DNA from: JBBBNV01 sp037137075
GTDB taxonomy: Bacteria; Bacillota; Bacilli; Paenibacillales; NBRC-103111
Length of the DNA: 64,000 bases
NCBI RefSeq assembly: GCF_037137075.1
Contig: NZ_JBBBNV010000006.1
Location: forward strand, 62,001 to 126,000
Direction of reading: 5' to 3'
Part shown: positions 15,255 to 22,931 of the stretch, one piece after another
Layout: every line of letters starts with the position of its first letter
How positions within the stretch are numbered: position 1 is the stretch's first letter
The notes under the pieces: model-generated
The model's input: only the letters and a program-made list of their open reading frames with translations
Told to the model about the DNA's origin: nothing
Database searches by the model: none
Translations under genes and position numbers: made by a program

Positions 15255-17234
15255 ATGGATGTTTTAACGCCATCGCCCTATTCCGCCGGGTCCAATATCC
15301 CTTTCGGTACAGAGGAAGGGATTTTGTCCGATTTGATTAACGCCTTCTTGGCTGAAGCGATTTGGGCGGAGGGGGGCCGGGGGCAAACGCTGCCCGCCGG
15401 ACAATGGGAGCCGGGAATTCCTGCTCCGCAGGAGCACGGGCCGGAGGACATTCGGCTCTTCCGCTGGCAGCTGCAGGCGGACCCGGGCTGCGCGCTTTAT
15501 TTTCCGGTTGTACCAGGGACTATTCAAGCTTGGCGGTACTTGACCGGATCGGGGATTTATGAGGTGTTTACGAATAAGAGCGGTGCTCCTGAGCGGATTT
15601 CCCCGAAAAGTGCGGCCGGTGAGCACAATGAGGCGGGTCCAATTCGACTTGACGCGATGGACGTATTCAAGCGGGTGACGAAGGAGCTTTACGGCCAACA
15701 AGGGGCCGATTCCGCTGACCATGGCGCGTCCCGGCTGTTGAAGCTGCTCGGGCTGTCCTTGGAGCAAACGCGCTGGGCCGCGGAGCTGGCGCAGCAGGTG
15801 TCTTCGAGAACCGGTGCCGGGGCTGGAGGCAGCGCAGCAGGTCGTCTGATTGAACTGGAGCGAATCGCAGCCTTCCGCGACCGCCCGTTTCATCCTGCAG
15901 CCAAGGCGAAGGGCGGCTGGACGCAGGCCGATTATGCCGCGTACAGCGCCGAATCCGGCAGGACGATAACCCTGCAGTGGGTGGCTGTCCGGCGCAGCTG
16001 CCTGCTGGAGGGCAAGGCGGACGGCGGACGGGCCGCATTGGACAACACAGGACCGGCGCAGCTGCTGCTTTCGCCTGTGGAGCGGCAAAGCGTGGAACAG
16101 GCGATGGCCCGGCAGGGGCTGTCGGCGGAGCAATATATGGCTCTCCCCGTTCATCCGTGGCAGCTGTCAGCCGTACTGCCGCAAATGCTGCCGAAGGAGC
16201 TGGCATCCGGCGTCTGCGTTCCGCTTGAGCTTGAGACGGGGCATTTTCTGTCTACCTCCTCGGCCAGGTCGCTTGCGCCCCTGGATGGCGGGCCTGTGCA
16301 TGTCAAGCTGCCGCTCGGCATCGTTTCATTAGGCGCGGTCCGGTATTTGCCCGCCGTGCACATGATGAACGGGGACCGCGGGCAGCGGCTGCTGGAACAG
16401 GCGCGCCAGACGGATCCCGTGCTGAAGGAACGTCTTCTGCTCTGCGATGAGTCGAATTGGTGGGCGTACTTGCCGGAAGGCGGTGATTTGTTCGACGATC
16501 CTCCGCGTCATTTATCCGCCTTGGTCCGCCAATATCCAGCGCAGCTATTCGGCAAGGCGGACGCGGGGCTTATTCCGATGTCGGCTTTGGCCGCGCGGGA
16601 CCCGGTTCAAGGGGCGCACGTATTTGAGGCCTTGCTGGCGCAGCGGGGGCAAACGGTATCGGAGGAGACGGTGCTCGGGCTGTTCGGCGAGGTGTGCCGG
16701 GAGTTTTTCCATATCAGCCTGCGTCTGTTCCGTCTGGGCGTAATGCCGGAGATTCACGGTCAAAACGCCGTGCTTATTATGAAGCAAGGCAGGATATCGG
16801 GCATGTTGCTGCGCGATCATGATTCGGTGCGGCTCCATCTGCCCTGGATGGTCCAGCATGGCCTGGCCGACCCGTGCTACAAAATGAAGCCCGGCTATCC
16901 GAATTCACTGTATAATGAAACGCCGCAGAAGCTGCTTTTTTATGTTCAAACGCTCGGAATTCAGGTTAATCTGTATGCCATTCTGGAGACTGTGGCCGGC
17001 CGCTACGGGCTGACGGAGCAAAGGCTGTGGCACATATTGAAGGAGCGTCTGCTTCAAGCTGTGGAGCTGGCGGATTTGCCGCAGGGCGTGCGCGCCATTG
17101 TGGAGCAATCTCTTCTGCACGAGCCCCGCTGGCCATGGAAAAATATTATGAAGCCCCTTTTGGAGCAGCAGGGAAGTCCTTCGGGAAGCATGCCTTCCGG
17201 CTTCGGGGAAGCGGTCAATCCATTCCTGTTCTGA
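15255..17234 (+). CDS. sbnF: IucA/IucC-family NIS siderophore synthetase (SbnF-like)
   Basis: The 659-residue protein starts 2 nt after sbnH. Motifs are RPFHPAAKAKGGW near 210-222, LPVHPWQ near 297-303, VKLPLGIVSLGAVRYLP, MPEIHGQNAVLI and LLRDHDSVRLH. Two places differ from the usual form: the SSxRT loop reads SSARS, and the lysine motif has SLGAVR where many members have ITxxxR. These fall in the ATP/acid site and may reflect a different acyl substrate. As the third synthetase, last in the operon, it fits SbnF, which adds the second diaminopropionate in staphyloferrin B. The N-terminal region and a Gly-rich insert near 190 make it longer than SbnF (about 590). A terminator follows. Confidence 0.83.
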   Translation: MDVLTPSPYSAGSNIPFGTEEGILSDLINAFLAEAIWAEGGRGQTLPAGQWEPGIPAPQEHGPEDIRLFRWQLQADPGCALYFPVVPGTIQAWRYLTGSGIYEVFTNKSGAPERISPKSAAGEHNEAGPIRLDAMDVFKRVTKELYGQQGADSADHGASRLLKLLGLSLEQTRWAAELAQQVSSRTGAGAGGSAAGRLIELERIAAFRDRPFHPAAKAKGGWTQADYAAYSAESGRTITLQWVAVRRSCLLEGKADGGRAALDNTGPAQLLLSPVERQSVEQAMARQGLSAEQYMALPVHPWQLSAVLPQMLPKELASGVCVPLELETGHFLSTSSARSLAPLDGGPVHVKLPLGIVSLGAVRYLPAVHMMNGDRGQRLLEQARQTDPVLKERLLLCDESNWWAYLPEGGDLFDDPPRHLSALVRQYPAQLFGKADAGLIPMSALAARDPVQGAHVFEALLAQRGQTVSEETVLGLFGEVCREFFHISLRLFRLGVMPEIHGQNAVLIMKQGRISGMLLRDHDSVRLHLPWMVQHGLADPCYKMKPGYPNSLYNETPQKLLFYVQTLGIQVNLYAILETVAGRYGLTEQRLWHILKERLLQAVELADLPQGVRAIVEQSLLHEPRWPWKNIMKPLLEQQGSPSGSMPSGFGEAVNPFLF

Positions 17235-17295
17235 AACTGAATTCCCAGTGGTCATTTTGAACCGGACTGGCTCGACCAAGCGGGCTAAACCCAGC

Positions 17296-17341
17296 AGCGC
17301 CGTGTCTTCGCAATCCGCGAAAACCGGCGCTTTTTGTCGTT
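17296..17341 (+). terminator. Terminator of the siderophore operon
   Basis: AGCGCCG/CGGCGCT forms a 7-bp stem (17296-17302 with 17325-17331) with a loop that contains a further small CGC/GCG pair. TTTTTGTCGTTTTG follows. Confidence 0.75.
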
Positions 17342-17367
17342 TTGTTTAGAATTTGTTCAGAGCGGAT

Positions 17368-17396
17368 TTGTATACTACGAGTAGTATCGTATACAA
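17368..17396. promoter_or_regulatory. Nested palindrome, operator candidate
   Basis: TTGTATAC and GTATACAA form perfect 8-bp arms of a 29-nt element. Inside it, TACTA-CGAG-TAGTA forms a second inverted repeat. Such symmetry is typical of TetR- or GntR-type operators. No regulator gene and no clear target gene lies next to it; the next gene starts 390 nt downstream. Confidence 0.5.
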
Positions 17397-17786
17397 GCAA
17401 GCTGCGCAAAGGCCGGTGAAAAACCGGCGCCACCTTGTGGAGGGGGCGGTATGGCAGCCGTACCAGCTGGCGTCGGCTCTGAGGCATATACTTCAGGCTG
17501 CCAGGCGCAGCCCGGCACAGCCCGGAAAAGCCCGGCACAGTTCGCCTTGGTCCGTACCAATCTCCAGCCGGCTGACGCATAATGGAGACCTGCACCCGGC
17601 ATAAAACAGGAGCAGCAATTGGGGGAATTTAGTGAATCTTAGGGGTCAGGCTGAGCCGCAAAGCATGGGGCTTTGCTAAACGGGTCCATCAAGAGCGGCA
17701 ATATTTCCAGCTTGGCACAATTAATGGCATAACTTGGCGAACAATTCATGCCGGCGTAACGAACCGGAGCACAGGAGATGATGGGA
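17397..17786. other. Non-coding stretch before the TPR gene
   Basis: I find no gene. Three imperfect repeats of CAGCCCGGCA/AAGCCCGGCA lie at about 17510-17540. The frame through 17353-17604 has low-complexity composition and no ribosome site, so I do not call it. Confidence 0.4.
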
Positions 17787-18068
17787 ATGACGGATCTTGC
17801 TGAAGCGCATTATCGTTTGGCGTGTATTTGCCGGAAAATCGAGGACTTTGAGCATGCTATAAGTCATCTGCAGCAGGCGCTGGAGTTTGGATACAGCGAA
17901 TACTGGGTGAGATTCCAGCGTTCCTTGGTTTATATGGATTTGGGACAGCTTGAGCGGGCGAATCAGGATGCGCACCATTGTCTGGCTCTGCTTCCGTATG
18001 GCGATCATCACGAGGAGCTGCAGCGGCATCTTCTGGCTGTTCACAGCAAGCTGGAGCTGGAAAACTAG
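17787..18068 (+). CDS. Small TPR-repeat protein
   Basis: The 93-residue protein is made of about two tetratricopeptide repeats: AHYRLACICRKIEDFEHAISHLQQALEFG (two adjacent helices with the A-x-x-Y/L and ALE signature), then a second YWVRFQRSLVYMDLGQLERANQDAHHCLAL. The ATG at 17787 lies 9 nt behind AGGAG, better spaced than the ATGs at 17778 and 17781. No enzyme domain is present, so it presumably binds another protein. It stands alone between the siderophore operon and ribokinase, and its partner is unknown. Confidence 0.7.
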   Translation: MTDLAEAHYRLACICRKIEDFEHAISHLQQALEFGYSEYWVRFQRSLVYMDLGQLERANQDAHHCLALLPYGDHHEELQRHLLAVHSKLELEN

Positions 18069-18380
18069 GCGCAGCGGCCTTTTTTGAACAACGCTGTATC
18101 TGTGTGAATGAGTCCTGCTCGCCCGTGAAGTGCGCCTGACGGCGTGCTGAACGGGTTTTATTTATTTGTGAGGCTGTTTATTTGTTTCTGCGCATATGCG
18201 GCTGCTCGGCTGCCGTTGCCCGTGAAGCACTGCGCGTGAATGCCATTTCAAATATCCGGTCCACTGGACCAGGGAGGCCGCCGGACAGGACGGTTCGTTC
18301 TGGCATTCTTCCCGCTAATGGGGTAAGCTTATAAACAGAGCCTGGACAGTGTTCACATCAGGAAGGAGCTTGTTTCATCC
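18069..18380. other. Intergenic region upstream of ribokinase
   Basis: No gene is seen. A weak hairpin CCCGT/ACGGG (about 18123-18155) followed by TTTTATTTATTTG may end the TPR transcript. The ribokinase ribosome site AAGGAG lies at the right end. Confidence 0.35.
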
Positions 18381-19307
18381 ATGTCTCAAAAAGCGAAAAT
18401 TGCCGTTGTCGGCAGTATTAATATGGATTTGGTTGCGACCGTAACACGCTCTCCGGTGCCGGGAGAAACGATTTCAGGGCAGCATTTCGCCATGATTTCC
18501 GGCGGCAAAGGAGCGAATCAGGCGGTTGCGGCAGCGAGGCTGGGGGCCGAGGTAACGATGATCGGCTGTGTCGGAGACGATTTGTTCGGAGTCCAGCTAA
18601 CAGCCCAGCTCCGGCAGGAGGGAATTGATACACAATATATCCGTACTGCTGCGGGCCAATCGACCGGCGTTGCGCTGATACAAGTGCAGCAGGAGGGCGG
18701 AAACAGCATTGTAGTGGTCGCGGGCGCGAACGGAGAGGTTACGCCGGAGCAGGTAGAAGAGGCGGAAGCGGCCATCCGGTCTGCCGATGTACTTCTGCTG
18801 CAGCTGGAGATTCCTTTGCCCGCAGTGCAAAAAGCTGCTGAAATCGCCCGCCGTCACGGGGTACGGACGATTCTAAACCCGGCGCCGGCTGTTCCATTGC
18901 CGGAGGAGCTGCTGCAGAGCGTCGACCTATTGACGCCGAACGAGACGGAGGCGGCGATTTTGACGACCGGCGAAGCCCGGTTTGACGGGGGCATCACGGA
19001 TCTTATCGGCGCTCTCAAGCGGATGGCGGGGGGGACCGATGTGCTGATTACGCACGGCGAGCTGGGGGCATTCTACCAAATCGGAGATACGGCCGGACAT
19101 CAGCCCGCCTACAACGTGAAGGCCGTGGATACAACGGCCGCCGGAGACTGCTTCAATGCTGGAATTGCTGTCCGCTGGGGAGAGGGAGCGGAGCTGCCGC
19201 AAGCGTTCCAGTTCGCCTCCAAGGCGGCGGCTCTGGCGGTCACCCGATTCGGAGCGCAGACGTCCCTGCCGGTAAGAACGGAAGTGGAGCGGTTTACAGG
19301 CGAATAA
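18381..19307 (+). CDS. rbsK: Ribokinase (PfkB family)
   Basis: The 308-residue protein phosphorylates D-ribose (or a similar sugar) with ATP in the cytosol. The N-terminal signature GSINMDLV, the substrate motif SGGKGANQAVAAARLG (about 40-55), LLTPNETEA and the C-terminal PfkB signature DTTAAGDCFNAGIAV (about 250-264), with the catalytic aspartate in AAGD, are all visible. Most ribokinases have DTTGAGD; the Ala for Gly here is at the anion hole and is unusual but tolerated in some members. No ribose transporter, pyranase or regulator is adjacent, so it is a stand-alone gene. Another pentose or nucleoside substrate cannot be excluded. Confidence 0.85.
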   Translation: MSQKAKIAVVGSINMDLVATVTRSPVPGETISGQHFAMISGGKGANQAVAAARLGAEVTMIGCVGDDLFGVQLTAQLRQEGIDTQYIRTAAGQSTGVALIQVQQEGGNSIVVVAGANGEVTPEQVEEAEAAIRSADVLLLQLEIPLPAVQKAAEIARRHGVRTILNPAPAVPLPEELLQSVDLLTPNETEAAILTTGEARFDGGITDLIGALKRMAGGTDVLITHGELGAFYQIGDTAGHQPAYNVKAVDTTAAGDCFNAGIAVRWGEGAELPQAFQFASKAAALAVTRFGAQTSLPVRTEVERFTGE

Positions 19308-19412
19308 CAGTCTCAGGCAGACGGGTACTGCGTCTTGCTGGCGCGGCTATTATTTTTAGCGTCCGCTTGGAACGGATAGGGAAAAACAGTGAACTCAGAA
19401 GGAGCAGGCACC

Positions 19413-19823
19413 ATGGAGATCAGAACGATAGCTTGCGAGCAGACATGGGAGCTGCGGCATCAGGTGATGTGGCCGGACCGGGAGCTGGACTATGTGAAGC
19501 TGCCTGACGATCCGGATGGTGTTCATTTCGGCCTGTATGCGGGAGATGTGCTCGTATCGGTTATTTCCCTCTTCAGGCAGGACGGCGCAGTTCAGTTCCG
19601 CAAGTTTGCGACACTTCAGCGGGAGCAGGGCAAGGGCTACGGAGCCAAGCTGCTCGAGTACGCTATGGAGCAGGCGCGCTCCTGGGGGGCGGAGCTGATC
19701 TGGTGTAATGCCCGGACCAACAAGGCAGGCTATTACGAGAAGTTCGGGCTGGCGCAGACGGATATCCGATCAAGCAAGGGCGGCAAGGACTACGTCCGCA
19801 TGGAAATGCGGTTTGTTCGATAG
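19413..19823 (+). CDS. GNAT-family N-acetyltransferase
   Basis: The 136-residue protein is a small single-domain GNAT of the ElaA/YjcF-like group. The acetyl-CoA pyrophosphate loop reads REQGKGYGAKLLEYA (about 70-84, Q/RxxGxG/A), and NKAGYYEKFG near the end is the usual motif 4/B. I chose the ATG at 19413, eight nt behind AGAAGGAGC. An upstream in-frame GTG at 19389 would add eight residues without a site. It is about 100 nt behind ribokinase and a strong terminator follows. The substrate is unknown. Confidence 0.8.
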   Translation: MEIRTIACEQTWELRHQVMWPDRELDYVKLPDDPDGVHFGLYAGDVLVSVISLFRQDGAVQFRKFATLQREQGKGYGAKLLEYAMEQARSWGAELIWCNARTNKAGYYEKFGLAQTDIRSSKGGKDYVRMEMRFVR

Positions 19824-19845
19824 CTCCATACAACGCTTTGATATG

Positions 19846-19889
19846 AAAGCTGTGGCGGCTTTCGTGAAAGGTGCTGCCACAGCTTTTTT
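19846..19889 (+). terminator. Rho-independent terminator
   Basis: The 11-bp perfect stem AAAGCTGTGGC/GCCACAGCTTT has a T-run at its 3' end, directly after the GNAT gene. Confidence 0.88.
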
Positions 19890-19930
19890 GTCTCGTAACG
19901 GGAGGATATATGTATGTATTCTGCCTTTTG

Positions 19931-19970
19931 CCGGTGGTACGATGTTTCACTGAATGATGGCGGCCGGTCA
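19931..19970 (+). repeat. Dispersed repeat, degraded copy
   Basis: The stretch GTGGTACGATGTTTCACTG is followed by AATGATGGCGGCCGGTCAC. It aligns with the CCGTGTTTCGCTGCATGACGGCGGTCGGTC part of copy 1 with scattered differences. The 5' CGCGCAGCTCCC block is gone. Confidence 0.4.
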
Positions 19971-20071
19971 CTCCTAAGGTTAAATTTTGAAACCCGATGC
20001 CCATTTTTGCGTATTTCATGTAGAAATATGCTGAAATTTGTTAGATGAAGTCGAAAAGGGGAGGGTTCATT

Positions 20072-21169
20072 TTGAAAAAACGTTGGCTCACCGTAGCCGC
20101 CGCATCCACGGCGATGGCTATTTTTTTACAGGCAGGCAGTGTGCTTGCAGCTCCGAAGACGATTGATGTCGCGATGAATCAAATCGTGGTGAAGGTGAAT
20201 GGCAAAACCGCAGACAGCAGCAATTTGCTGTACGAGGGAACGACCTATGTCCCGATTCGCAGCATCTCCGAAATGATGGATTTGCCGGTTCATTACTATG
20301 AAGCGACCAACACGGCATATATCGGGCAGCTGCCGGCAGGGGAAATTCCCGATGCGGTCATTGATGCCTGGGAGATAGAAGAGGGCCAGCCGCAGGCGCA
20401 GGATGCTGACGCCAAGCAAAGCGGCCCGGCGCAAATCGATGCCGTGTTTGATCAAATCAAAATTAAAGTGCATGCGTTTCCGGTAGAAGGCAGCAACCTG
20501 CTGCATAACGGTACGACCTATGTGCCGCTTCGGGCGGTATCGGATATTTTGGAGCTGGATGTCTACTATCACGAGCCAACCTCCACTGCCTACATTGGCG
20601 ATATCCCGACAGGGGAATCGGAGGCAGGCAGCCCGGCGTCAGAGGGATCATCGAATTTGTTCCCGACAGAGGAATCGGAGGCAGGCAGCCCGGCGTCAGA
20701 AGGATCATCGAACTTGTTCCCGATAGAGGAGCCTACTGCGGCAGCAGGCTCTGCATCCCCGTTCTACAGCGTGCCTGGGGAGGGAGAACATGCCGGCTGG
20801 CAAGTGTTGAAGGGGCATGAGTATGAAGGCCGCTTTGAAATTTATTTTGAAGTGGATGGTTCAATCCTGAAGACGAAGGTAGAGGATATCCGGGATATCG
20901 ATCTGGATCAGACCGTCGAATGGGTGGATTTGGAAGGCCGGGTCGTACGCAGCAGCCTACGCGATGTTTATCAAATTTTCGGGGCATTTAGCGAGACATT
21001 AACCGATTGGCTGTATGCCACCTTCGGAGATCTTTACCTGGATTGGCTGGAATCCTCTACGATTAATGCGACCGAGCTGGTCGAGGATTATTTGGTAGAG
21101 ACCGGCCAGCTTACCGTGCCGAGCAGTGGGATTACACTTCAGCCGGACACGCAGTTCTATACGGAGTAA
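20072..21169 (+). CDS. Secreted copper-amine-oxidase-like stalk-domain protein
   Basis: The 365-residue protein starts at TTG 20072, directly behind GGGGAGGG. A signal peptide (about 1-27, ending VLAAP) precedes two copy-number variants of the copper amine oxidase N-terminal-like stalk domain: VAMNQIVVKVNGKT...LLYEGTTYVPIRSISEMM and VFDQIKIKVHAFP...LLHNGTTYVPLRAVSDIL. This domain is common in Paenibacillus surface proteins and is structural, with no metal or quinone site. A Glu/Ser/Pro linker carries an exact 19-residue tandem repeat (SEAGSPASEGSSNLF). The C-terminal 130 residues match nothing I know. It is monocistronic behind a strong terminator, and its role at the cell surface is unknown. 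Confidence 0.78.
   Translation: MKKRWLTVAAASTAMAIFLQAGSVLAAPKTIDVAMNQIVVKVNGKTADSSNLLYEGTTYVPIRSISEMMDLPVHYYEATNTAYIGQLPAGEIPDAVIDAWEIEEGQPQAQDADAKQSGPAQIDAVFDQIKIKVHAFPVEGSNLLHNGTTYVPLRAVSDILELDVYYHEPTSTAYIGDIPTGESEAGSPASEGSSNLFPTEESEAGSPASEGSSNLFPIEEPTAAAGSASPFYSVPGEGEHAGWQVLKGHEYEGRFEIYFEVDGSILKTKVEDIRDIDLDQTVEWVDLEGRVVRSSLRDVYQIFGAFSETLTDWLYATFGDLYLDWLESSTINATELVEDYLVETGQLTVPSSGITLQPDTQFYTE
20605..20718 (+). repeat. 57-bp tandem repeat within the stalk-domain gene
   Basis: Two nearly identical 57-bp units (20605-20661 and 20662-20718) begin with CCCGACAG(G/A)GGAATCGGAG, and a third unit starts at 20719 and breaks off. The period is 19 codons, so unit gain or loss keeps the frame. Confidence 0.8.
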
Positions 21170-21362
21170 GTAAAGAGCTCCTCAACCGAAAAACGGGCAT
21201 CGCTTCTGACCTCAGGGCGGTGTCCGTTCTATATTCATCGGGATTTTGCAATTGCGCCGAGATTTTTTTTCGAGAATGTACGTTCGCAGCCGTTATTTTG
21301 GGCGGATATTCATGTATAATTGAGATCACCGGGAAATGGATGCATGAAAGAGGGGTGAGCGC

Positions 21363-21629
21363 TTGAATCTGTTCTACATATACCTCATGATTATTAATTT
21401 TGTGGCATATATGTTGATGGGCAGCGATAAATCAAGGGCGCAGCGGCGAGAACGGCGTGTGCCGGAAAAGCATCTGTTTGCGCTGGCTGCGGCAGGCGGA
21501 TCGCTCGGTGTCTGGCTGGCGATGCGGCATTACCGGCATAAGACGAAGCATGCCTCCTTTGTGTTCGGCATACCTTTGATTGTGCTCGTTCAGGCGGCCT
21601 TGGTTGCGCTGCTGATTGGAAAGTTGTAA
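21363..21629 (+). CDS. DUF1294 small membrane protein
   Basis: The 88-residue protein has a TTG start at 21363 behind AGAGGGGTGAG. An N-terminal membrane helix (LFYIYLMIINFVAYMLMGSDK) is followed by RRVPEKHLFALAAAGGSLGVWLAM, HYRHKTKHASFVFGIPLI and a C-terminal helix. These are the hallmark segments of DUF1294, whose biochemical role is unknown. It lies 14 nt before the YhaM gene and is probably co-transcribed with it. Confidence 0.85.
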   Translation: MNLFYIYLMIINFVAYMLMGSDKSRAQRRERRVPEKHLFALAAAGGSLGVWLAMRHYRHKTKHASFVFGIPLIVLVQAALVALLIGKL

Positions 21630-21643
21630 TTGGAGGGGAACGC

Positions 21644-22600
21644 GTGACGTTAATTAAGGATTTAGTACCGCAGGATGAATTTACCGGGTTTTATTTATTG
21701 AAGGAACTTGATGTGAAGCAAACGAACAACACGCCGGCCAAGGATTATTTCGATATTGTGCTTTGCGATGCCAGCGGCCAGCTGTCAGCCAAATATTGGG
21801 ATGTGTCGCCGACAGACAAGGAAACGTTTTTTCCGATGGGACTTGTGAAGGTGCAGGGGATTGTCCAGCTATACCGGGAAAAGCCGCAGATCAAAATACT
21901 GCGCTTACGCAAAGCGGTTGAGGACGATGGGGTGACGCTGACTGATTTTATCCGTTCCGCGCCGATCCGGCCGGTGGATCTCGTCTATACGATTAAGCAA
22001 GCGCTGGCAAGCATTCAGGATGCCGAAATCAAAGCGATCGTCTCCTACTGTATCACGAAGGTGGAGGAGAAGCTGATGCATTACCCGGCTGCCAAAACCC
22101 ACCATCACGCCTATTTCGCCGGTTTGGCGTATCATATTGTCCGCATGCTGGAGCTGGGGGAATTCATCTGTAAGCAGCGTCCGTTCCTGAATCCGGATGT
22201 AATCAAGGCAGGCATTATTCTTCATGACATTGCAAAGCCCGAAGAAATGGTCGCCCAGCTCGGGATTGTGTCCGACTACAGCAAGGAGGGCAAGCTGATT
22301 GGGCACATTGCAATGGCCTCCAGCTGGATTACGGAGGCGGCCTTGGCCAGCGGCATCGATTTGGGCTCCGAGCGAGTTCTCATCCTGCAGCATCTGGTGC
22401 TGTCGCATCACAATCTGGGAGAATGGGGCAGCCCGGTTCAGCCGCAAACGGCGGAAGCCGTAGCGCTGCATTACATCGATTCGCTGGATGCCAAGCTGCA
22501 GATGGTGGAGGATGCTCTGGACTCCACACCGTCGTCGGAGCTCTGGACCCAGGCCATTCGCGGCTTGGAGAACAAGCCGGTTTACCGGCCGCAATTTTAA
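21644..22600 (+). CDS. yhaM: YhaM-type 3'-5' exoribonuclease (OB fold plus HD domain)
   Basis: The 318-residue protein has a GTG start at 21644 behind AGGGGAACG. The N-terminal 90 residues form an OB fold (LLKELDVKQTN...PAKDYFDIVLCDASGQLSAKYWD). The C-terminal half is an HD-type metal domain with THHHAYFAGLAYHIVRM, LHDIAKPEE (the HD pair), GHIAMASSWI, LVLSHHNLGEWGSP and the distal aspartate in HYIDSLDAKLQ. Length and layout match Bacillus YhaM (314 residues), an Mn-dependent exonuclease that trims short RNAs. A terminator follows at 22626. Confidence 0.9.
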   Translation: MTLIKDLVPQDEFTGFYLLKELDVKQTNNTPAKDYFDIVLCDASGQLSAKYWDVSPTDKETFFPMGLVKVQGIVQLYREKPQIKILRLRKAVEDDGVTLTDFIRSAPIRPVDLVYTIKQALASIQDAEIKAIVSYCITKVEEKLMHYPAAKTHHHAYFAGLAYHIVRMLELGEFICKQRPFLNPDVIKAGIILHDIAKPEEMVAQLGIVSDYSKEGKLIGHIAMASSWITEAALASGIDLGSERVLILQHLVLSHHNLGEWGSPVQPQTAEAVALHYIDSLDAKLQMVEDALDSTPSSELWTQAIRGLENKPVYRPQF

Positions 22601-22625
22601 TTTTTTACTGGATGCTTGTTCAATA

Positions 22626-22674
22626 AATCTCCTGCAATCCCGTTGTAGCGCGCGGAAATGCAGGGGATTTTTTT
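22626..22674 (+). terminator. Rho-independent terminator
   Basis: AATCTCCTGCA pairs with TGCAGGGGATT (one mismatch) and TTTTTT follows, just behind the YhaM gene. Confidence 0.8.
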
Positions 22675-22931
22675 GGTTATCGAAAGGGCCCGGCGGAAGC
22701 TGCATACCCGCTTTGAAAAAATGGCGGTTTTAGCCGTTTGCGTGGCGGGAGGCCGGAGTTACCTGCGAAAGATAACTTTTTTTTCCAACTAAAGTACCAG
22801 AAAAAAGAAAAAAGCGGAAATATGGACTATAGTGCCAAGTAATTAGGTGTGTTAAATTTTACTCTATTGAGTCAAAATGCCATCTATTAGAAAAAGATGA
22901 GTATGATTACAATGGGGGACAAAGGTACATC
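22675..22931. other. AT-rich upstream region of the DUF3829 lipoproteins
   Basis: The stretch has no gene. An A/T-rich section at 22770-22900 probably contains the promoter of the lipoprotein pair, but I cannot point to one unambiguous -35/-10 pair. Confidence 0.35.

Noticed and set aside
17353..17604. 83-codon plus-strand frame after the siderophore terminator
   Set aside because: No ribosome site, repeat-derived Pro/Ala/Arg-rich product, and it overlaps the nested palindrome.
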